Below are positions 59,561 through 64,000 of a DNA stretch of 64,000 nucleotides, in pieces. The stretch's first letter is position 1, and every line of letters starts with the position of its first letter. A program made the translations under genes and the position numbers. Below the pieces are notes generated by a model. That model saw only the letters and a program-made list of their open reading frames with translations, was not told the DNA's origin and ran no database searches. The DNA lies in contig NZ_LJIX01000006.1 of NCBI RefSeq assembly GCF_001420595.1, forward strand, positions 4,306,857-4,370,856. Direction: 5' to 3'. Source of the stretch: Cytobacillus solani (GTDB lineage Bacteria; Bacillota; Bacilli; Bacillales; Cytobacillaceae).

Positions 59561-60354
59561 TTTCAAAGCTACAGATAGATGTTTTTTGTATTCAAGAAGC
59601 ATATTAATATACATGTTCAAACTTAAAGAAAGACTATGATATAAAGTTTTCTGAAATGGGTTTTGTGCTGCGGCAGCCATTAGTTTTTCTGCCTGACTGT
59701 TTGCCCATTGTTGTGAACGACTTTTACAGAACTCTTTTATTTTGTTAGCGATGGTTTCTTTGCTTGCTTCCAAAACTTCCTCTGAAGTGGGAAATGCCTG
59801 TAAAGTTAGTAAAGAAACATCCGAATATAAGGCTCCGAAAACTCCATTGTATTCAGGAAATACTTGATCGAGAACTGCCTGAAATTGCAGTTTGGTTTGT
59901 ACAAACATGCCTGTAATATTTTCGTGTCTTGTAAGATTACGAAGGTTTAAGAGCTGGATTCCTCTTTGTTTATAAGGCTCTAAGTCCTCTTTATAGTACA
60001 GCTCGCAGAGGTGATAAGCGTCTATGATATCAGTCTTTACCTTGCGTAAACTAGAACTCTTAGCCCGATACGATAGGAGAGGATTCACGATAATTAACAA
60101 ATATCCTCTGACCTCGAAATACTGGACAATTGGTGTGTGATAATGTCCAGTGGATTCTAACACAATAGGAGGACGCCCCCCTGATATATCTTCTACTTCT
60201 CTAATAAAATCAAGAAGATTACTTAACCCTTCAAGAGTATGAGCTACTTTGAAGCTCTTTTTGTACGGTTGCTTTTTATCCAAAAATGCCTGAACCTGAC
60301 TTTCACCTTTTGCCACATCCAGACCTATGACTGGATTCATCATTTATCTCCTCC

Positions 60355-60535
60355 TGAAAATCGATTAACCGGTAACCCCTATTCCTCCATGTAGTATCAT
60401 AGCTTCGCTTGTTATACGAGATCATTGTCCCAACCAGCCTCAATCAAGTTTCTACAAGTAGGGGGTGAACTGTTTAACGGATGGGATCAAGTCCCAAGGG
60501 CGCTTACGTTCTACCTCGGCTACCGTAATCATATA
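60355..60535 (-). ncRNA. Conserved upstream region of IS110 copy 2 (possible bridge RNA)
   Basis: About 140 bp just upstream of the transposase start are closely similar to the region upstream of the copy at 62575-63816, including TTCGCTTGTTA, ATCATTGTCCCAACCAGCCT, ACAAGTAGGG and GGATCAAGTCCC. IS110-group bridge RNAs come from this end. Role inferred. Confidence 0.55.
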
Positions 60536-60865
60536 TCGATATAAAAAATGGTCAACCAGAAATATTTTCTTTTCTGATTGACCTTATAATACGAACGGGC
60601 CAGATTGTTGAAGATCGCTTGGTAATAAGATATTAGTTAGTATAAAGATTGTATATATTTCACTTAAACTAAACCGATTTCATTGTGAACAATGTGGAGG
60701 AGAAATGGTCCCTGAATATTATAAAGGAATACATGGGAAGAAGTATCGACTACAGGACCCAATAATTATGGTAGAAGAAAAAAGGATCGGGCGTACTTTG
60801 TTCGGTTTTTCTTATATTTTTGTAAGATATTTGAGTTTATCGCGTCTTATATGTAAGGAGGTGAG
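60536..60865. other. Region upstream of the ECF sigma gene
   Basis: A plus-strand frame open from about 60689 to 60862 reads FHCEQCGGEMVPEYYKGIHG with a CxxC pair, but has no start codon or ribosome site; it looks like a gene fragment. A fragment of the dispersed repeat lies at about 60595-60612. Confidence 0.4.
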
Positions 60866-61354
60866 ATGGTGACACAGCTTGAGGATATTTATAATACATA
60901 CTTTAAAGATGTATTTTTATATGTGTATAGTTTATCTGGCGATAAGCATATCGCTGAAGATGTCACTTCGGAAACTTTTATGAAGGCATTAACATCGCTA
61001 GACAGTTTCAGAGGGGATAGTGATATCCGTGTTTGGTTATGCCAAATTGCCAAAAACAGTTATTACTCTTATTTGCGTAAGAAAAAAAGCTTTGTAGATT
61101 TTGAGTCGGTTCCAGAACCAGCTAGTGGAGACAATGTAGAACAAGAAATAACCACTTCAGAAGCGTCTATGAAGGTACATGAAATTATCCAGAATTTAAA
61201 AGAGCCATATAAAAAGGTCTTTACGCTCCGTGTATTTGGAGAACTGTCATTTAAGCAAATTGGCAAATTGTTTGCAAAAAGTGATAATTGGGCTTGTGTT
61301 ACTTATCACCGTGCTAGAGAAAAGATTAAAGCGCGATTGGGGGATTATCAATGA
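60866..61354 (+). CDS. ECF-type RNA polymerase sigma factor
   Basis: A 162-residue sigma-70 family ECF protein: region 2 (YVYSLSGDKHIAEDVTSETF, FRGDSDIRVWLCQIAKNSYY) and region 4 (LKEPYKKVFTLRVFGELSFK with the following HTH). AAGGAGGTGAG precedes the ATG. The anti-sigma gene follows with an ATGA overlap, so they are coupled. Confidence 0.93.
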   Translation: MVTQLEDIYNTYFKDVFLYVYSLSGDKHIAEDVTSETFMKALTSLDSFRGDSDIRVWLCQIAKNSYYSYLRKKKSFVDFESVPEPASGDNVEQEITTSEASMKVHEIIQNLKEPYKKVFTLRVFGELSFKQIGKLFAKSDNWACVTYHRAREKIKARLGDYQ

Positions 61355-62256
61355 AAATTAGCTGTAATATGATTAGGGATATACTGCCGTTATATGTCGA
61401 GAATATGGCAAGTCAAGATACTAGAGATATAGTTGAAGAACATATAGCTTCTTGTGAAAACTGCAAAAAACGACTTGAAGAAATGAGGACTCTTGAAGAA
61501 CTGCCAGTAGATACCGATATAGCTCCCTTAAGAAACATACAAAATACATTGCGAAGGGAAAAGCTGCTAACGATTATTCTTTCAGTCATGGTAACATTGG
61601 TTTTTGCAGTGGTTACAATGGCTTATCTGACAGCGCCAGCATACATTTCTTATAATGAAAATGCGGTTTCAATCATTAAGAAGGATGACGGAACTGTACT
61701 TTTGAAATTTAGTGAAGAAGTCTCTGGATTCCATGTAGAACAATATCCAGTAGCAGACAATTCAGGTTATGTCTATGATATAACTACATGGGAAACGATC
61801 TGGCACCAGAAAATAAGCAAAAACAACCTAGAAAATACTGTCTTAAACCCGAATGGAGAAACGGTCGCTTCAATCTATTATTACAATACCGATGGAAGTG
61901 AAAATATTTTAATTTATGGAGATCCAATAACGGATGGTTCTGTCATTACGTTACCTCGGCTAGTTTTAAGCTACTATGTGTTGTTTGCTATAGTATTTTT
62001 ACTTATTTGTGGAATTGGATTGGCCATATTCCGTAAGAACGAAAAAATAAGAAATGGACTAGAAAAAATTATTCTATTGCCTATCTCCTACCTGTTTGCT
62101 CACTTACTTATAAAAGGTCTTCACTCTACAACTTACCTTGCTAGACGAGACTTTTATGCAATATTACTAGTCACAATTTCTTTATATTTTGCGTTGTTAG
62201 CTGGAAGGAGCATATTAAAAAAATTATCAATCAAGAAGCCGAAAAGCACTTTATAA
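61351..62256 (+). CDS. Membrane anti-sigma factor with zinc-finger domain
   Basis: A 301-residue protein. N-terminal zf-HC2 domain CNMIRDILPLYVENMASQDT and EEHIASCENCKKRL (HxxxCxxC). A transmembrane helix lies at about 72-95 (ILSVMVTLVFAVVTMAYL), then an extracellular domain, then three to four more helices at the C-terminus. It should hold the upstream sigma factor at the membrane. Its multi-helix end is longer than simple anti-sigma factors. Confidence 0.9.
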   Translation: MKISCNMIRDILPLYVENMASQDTRDIVEEHIASCENCKKRLEEMRTLEELPVDTDIAPLRNIQNTLRREKLLTIILSVMVTLVFAVVTMAYLTAPAYISYNENAVSIIKKDDGTVLLKFSEEVSGFHVEQYPVADNSGYVYDITTWETIWHQKISKNNLENTVLNPNGETVASIYYYNTDGSENILIYGDPITDGSVITLPRLVLSYYVLFAIVFLLICGIGLAIFRKNEKIRNGLEKIILLPISYLFAHLLIKGLHSTTYLARRDFYAILLVTISLYFALLAGRSILKKLSIKKPKSTL

Positions 62257-62289
62257 TAGTTGTTGCTTTCACTTGTTTATAATAGACTC

Positions 62290-62430
62290 ACCAATCAGCG
62301 ATTCTTTTCTTAATTTCAGTTCTATATTACTTGATACGGAAAGGTTTCCTGATGGATTCAGATTTCTAAAACATGGCCAAAAAGTATCCTTTGAATTGGT
62401 TGAAACCCCAAATTCTACTGATCAGAGTCC
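62290..62430 (+). pseudogene. Cold-shock-domain fragment
   Basis: The plus strand reads SFLNFSSILLDTERFPDGFR then FLKHGQKVSFELVETPN, resembling the second half of a cold-shock domain (HFSxI, LxxGQxVxFE). The RNP1 half (KWFNxEKGFGFI) is missing and no proper start is present. Sequence then drifts. It is probably a truncated cold-shock gene. Confidence 0.5.
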
Positions 62431-62518
62431 ATCTTCAACAAAACCAGCTAATAGTTGTCAACATTTTTCAATAAAAAATGAAAAATTAGATGATATACTA
62501 AAGATGAGTATGCCAAAT

Positions 62519-62556
62519 AACCTTCCTGATTTTCATTATTGGAAGGTTTTGTTTTA
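62519..62556 (+). terminator. Terminator after the cold-shock fragment
   Basis: AACCTTCC/GGAAGGTT stem followed by TTGTTTTATG. Confidence 0.7.
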
Positions 62557-62574
62557 TGTTGTTAAATATAGTTT

Positions 62575-63816
62575 TTAAGCTAACTCTTGGAAGATGGTTT
62601 TGTTCTTTAAAAGTGCATAAATCAAGTGTAAAAGCTTATTAGCACAAGCAATTATTGCTACTCTATAGGGTTTACCTTCATCGCGTTTTTTATCGTAAAA
62701 CTCTCTTAATCTTTTGTTTCGAGGTATAACGGTATCGCTCGTCTTTTGTTTACGGGCATCTCGAATTCCACAGTATACAGCCATATATAATGCTTGCCTT
62801 AACCTTCTAGATCCTCTTTTCGTTATGCGATTGTTGGTCGCTGTAAACCTTCCAGAAGAGTAAACACTAGGATCTATTCCTGCAAAGGCAACTAACTTTT
62901 TAGGATGATTAAACCGATCTATTCCTCCAATTTCGGAAATGTTTGTTGCCGCAATCTTTTCTCCGATACCAGGGATAGATTGGATAATCTTATATTCTTC
63001 AATTTCTTTAGCGAGGGCATCTATTTCAGTTTCTAGTTGTGATAGATGCTCTTGATATTGAAGAACAATGGTAATAAACATCTTTAGGTTAAATATATGG
63101 CTTTCATACAAATTGCTTTGAAATGGATTTCGTACTGCAGCCTCAATAAGCTTTTGTGCTTTTTCTTTTGCCCACTTTTCTGAACGTCTGGTACATAACG
63201 ATACAATCTTTTCAGTTAAAACGGATTCGGTAGTATTTAGTACAAGTTCAGAAGTAGGAAATAAGAAAAGAGTCTGTAATGAGACTTTTGAATATAAATT
63301 ACCAAAGACACCTCTATATTCAGGGAATATTTGATCTAGCACTGTTAGAAGCTGTACCTTGGTTTGTGCAGAGATACTTGAAATTGTCTCTTGTTGCCTT
63401 GTAAGATTACGAAGGTATAAGAGTTGAATACCTCTTTTCTTATACGGCTCAACTTCTTCTTTGTAGTATAGTTCGCAAAGAAGATAGGCATCGACAGCGT
63501 CTGTTTTTACCTTTCTTAAACTTGTACTCCTTGCACGATGAGAGATAAGGGGATTCACAATAATATAAACATATTGCTGTTCCTCCAAAAATTGAATAAC
63601 AGGAGAGTGGTAATGTCCTGTTGATTCTAATATAACCGAAGGTTGCTTACCATCAGCTACTCTTTCAATCTCTTTTAAGAATCCTAATAAATTCTCAAAG
63701 CCCTCCACTGTATGTTTTATACTAAAACTTTTACGAAAAGGCTGACCCTTATCCAAGAATGCTTGTACCTGACTTTCCCCCTTAGAAACATCCAGCCCTA
63801 CTACTGGATTCATCAT
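62575..63816 (-). CDS. IS110-family transposase (intact copy)
   Basis: About 413 residues. N-terminal DEDD domain: VVGLDVSKGESQVQAFLDKG, VILESTGHYHSPV, KTDAVDAYLLCELYY. C-terminal Transposase_20: IIQSIPGIGEKIAATNISEI, KKLVAFAGIDPSVYSSG, KRGSRRLRQALYMAV. The start is among tandem ATGs behind AAGGAGGAG. Intact and closely related to the split copy at 58160-60343 in the same orientation. A conserved upstream region extends to the window edge. Confidence 0.95.
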   Translation of the reverse strand: MMNPVVGLDVSKGESQVQAFLDKGQPFRKSFSIKHTVEGFENLLGFLKEIERVADGKQPSVILESTGHYHSPVIQFLEEQQYVYIIVNPLISHRARSTSLRKVKTDAVDAYLLCELYYKEEVEPYKKRGIQLLYLRNLTRQQETISSISAQTKVQLLTVLDQIFPEYRGVFGNLYSKVSLQTLFLFPTSELVLNTTESVLTEKIVSLCTRRSEKWAKEKAQKLIEAAVRNPFQSNLYESHIFNLKMFITIVLQYQEHLSQLETEIDALAKEIEEYKIIQSIPGIGEKIAATNISEIGGIDRFNHPKKLVAFAGIDPSVYSSGRFTATNNRITKRGSRRLRQALYMAVYCGIRDARKQKTSDTVIPRNKRLREFYDKKRDEGKPYRVAIIACANKLLHLIYALLKNKTIFQELA

Positions 63817-63829
63817 CATCTCCTCCTTG

Positions 63830-64000
63830 GAAATTAAGATTAGTCGGTTGTCCCTAGAGCTGCTTGTACTGTCATAGGTTCGCTTGTTAAACGGGATCAT
63901 TGTCCCAACCAGCCTGAAACATGCTTATACAAGTAGGGAGTGAACAGTTTTGCGGACGGGATCAAGTCCCACGGGCGCTACGTTCTACTCCGACTACCGC
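63830..64000 (-). ncRNA. Conserved upstream region of IS110 copy 3 (possible bridge RNA), cut by window edge
   Basis: Closely similar to 60355-60535, with ATCATTGTCCCAACCAGCCT, ACAAGTAGGGAGTGAACAG and GGATCAAGTCCC. It continues to the end of the window. Differences between the two copies would include the guide loops if this is a bridge RNA. Confidence 0.5.

Larger units (their letters stand above)
58559..59573 (-). mobile_element. 1,015-bp passenger transposon with 18-bp perfect TIRs and 5-bp TSD
   Basis: TGTAGCTTTGAAATAAAG at 58559-58576 recurs inverted as CTTTATTTCAAAGCTACA at 59556-59573. GATAG flanks both sides (58554-58558, 59574-59578). The unit contains a GNAT gene, a terminator and three 20-bp iterons near one end, but no transposase. 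Ends starting TGT and a 5-bp duplication are typical of Tn7/Tn552/Mu-type DDE transposases, so it was probably mobilised in trans. Confidence 0.9.
58160..60343 (-). pseudogene. IS110-family transposase split by a 1-kb insertion and truncated
   Basis: The N-terminal part (59574-60343) has GLDVAKGESQVQAFLDKKQP, VLESTGHYH, and KTDIIDAYHLCELY. The C-terminal part (58160-58558) has STLEDEIDALAKHIEE, SIPGIGEKIAATI, VAFAGIDPS and KRGSSRLRQALY. Removing 58559-59573 with one GATAG copy restores the frame HLSTLEDEIDAL exactly. The last 20 or so residues found in the intact copy at 62575-63816 are missing (stop after KPFKVAVI), so the 3' end is also deleted. Confidence 0.93.

Noticed and set aside
62273-62578. 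101-codon gene after the anti-sigma factor
   Set aside because: The part resembling a cold-shock domain lacks its first half and a real start; treated as a fragment.

Overview
The window is a low-GC Firmicutes chromosome segment, most likely a member of the Bacillaceae. The right half holds the core secG-est-rnr-smpB-ssrA cluster and the eno-gpmI-tpiA-pgk-gap-cggR glycolytic cluster with a textbook CggR operator, followed by rpoN (sigma-54). The tmRNA tag reads GKQQNNFALAA, and ribosome binding sites are strong AGGAGG types.

Layout. 1-2.75 kb: a LytTR regulator/DUF3021/ABC export operon between two look-alike terminators. 2.8-4.7 kb: an IS110-family element broken by one nonsense codon. 4.7-9.9 kb: a DUF1801 gene, a Tn3-transposase tail abutting azlD, azlCD with an AlaX editing enzyme and a TrmB regulator (two matching operator-like sites), a decayed methyltransferase and an alpha/beta hydrolase. 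10.4-11.2 kb: a DUF2441 gene with a 58-residue GTG-start partner.

11.5-39.64 kb is an accessory island inserted downstream of ssrA. I read it as a tandem array of Tn7-like elements. Terminal sequences starting TGTGACTTGAACCATAAT lie at 11571 (plus) and 39642 (minus), both flanked by the 5-bp repeat AAAAT, and the right copy lies 23 bp from the tmRNA 3' end. A decayed right-end/left-end junction, again with AAAAT, lies at about 27.54-27.64 kb. A third right-end-like sequence lies just left of 11571. The ssrA-proximal unit (27.6-39.6 kb) carries tniQ, tnsC, a fused tnsAB, a catalytically degenerate tnsB-like gene, a second tniQ, a tniQ remnant, an XRE regulator with palindromic operators, a PIN-domain nuclease gene and an IS150-type IS3 element. 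The distal unit (11.6-27.6 kb) keeps only a tniQ tail and carries defence cargo: a complete Wadjet operon (jetD-A-B-C), a Gabija-like OLD nuclease/UvrD helicase pair, and a two-gene HEPN + HEPN/Toprim module that I cannot match to a named system.

Right of ssrA: smpB, rnr, est, secG, a NERD-domain gene, the glycolytic cluster (repressor cggR first, own operator in its leader), a glutaredoxin-like gene, rpoN, a DnaQ-type exonuclease with BRCT domain, a 50-residue basic protein, and a divergent YolD/WYL cluster whose two promoters each carry a LexA-like box. 57.7-64 kb is mobile-element rich: a blasticidin/cytidine-deaminase-like gene, two related IS110 copies with conserved upstream (bridge-RNA-like) regions, and an ECF sigma/anti-sigma pair. 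One IS110 copy is interrupted by a 1,015-bp unit with perfect 18-bp terminal inverted repeats, a 5-bp target duplication (GATAG), three exact 20-bp-period iterons and a GNAT acetyltransferase gene.
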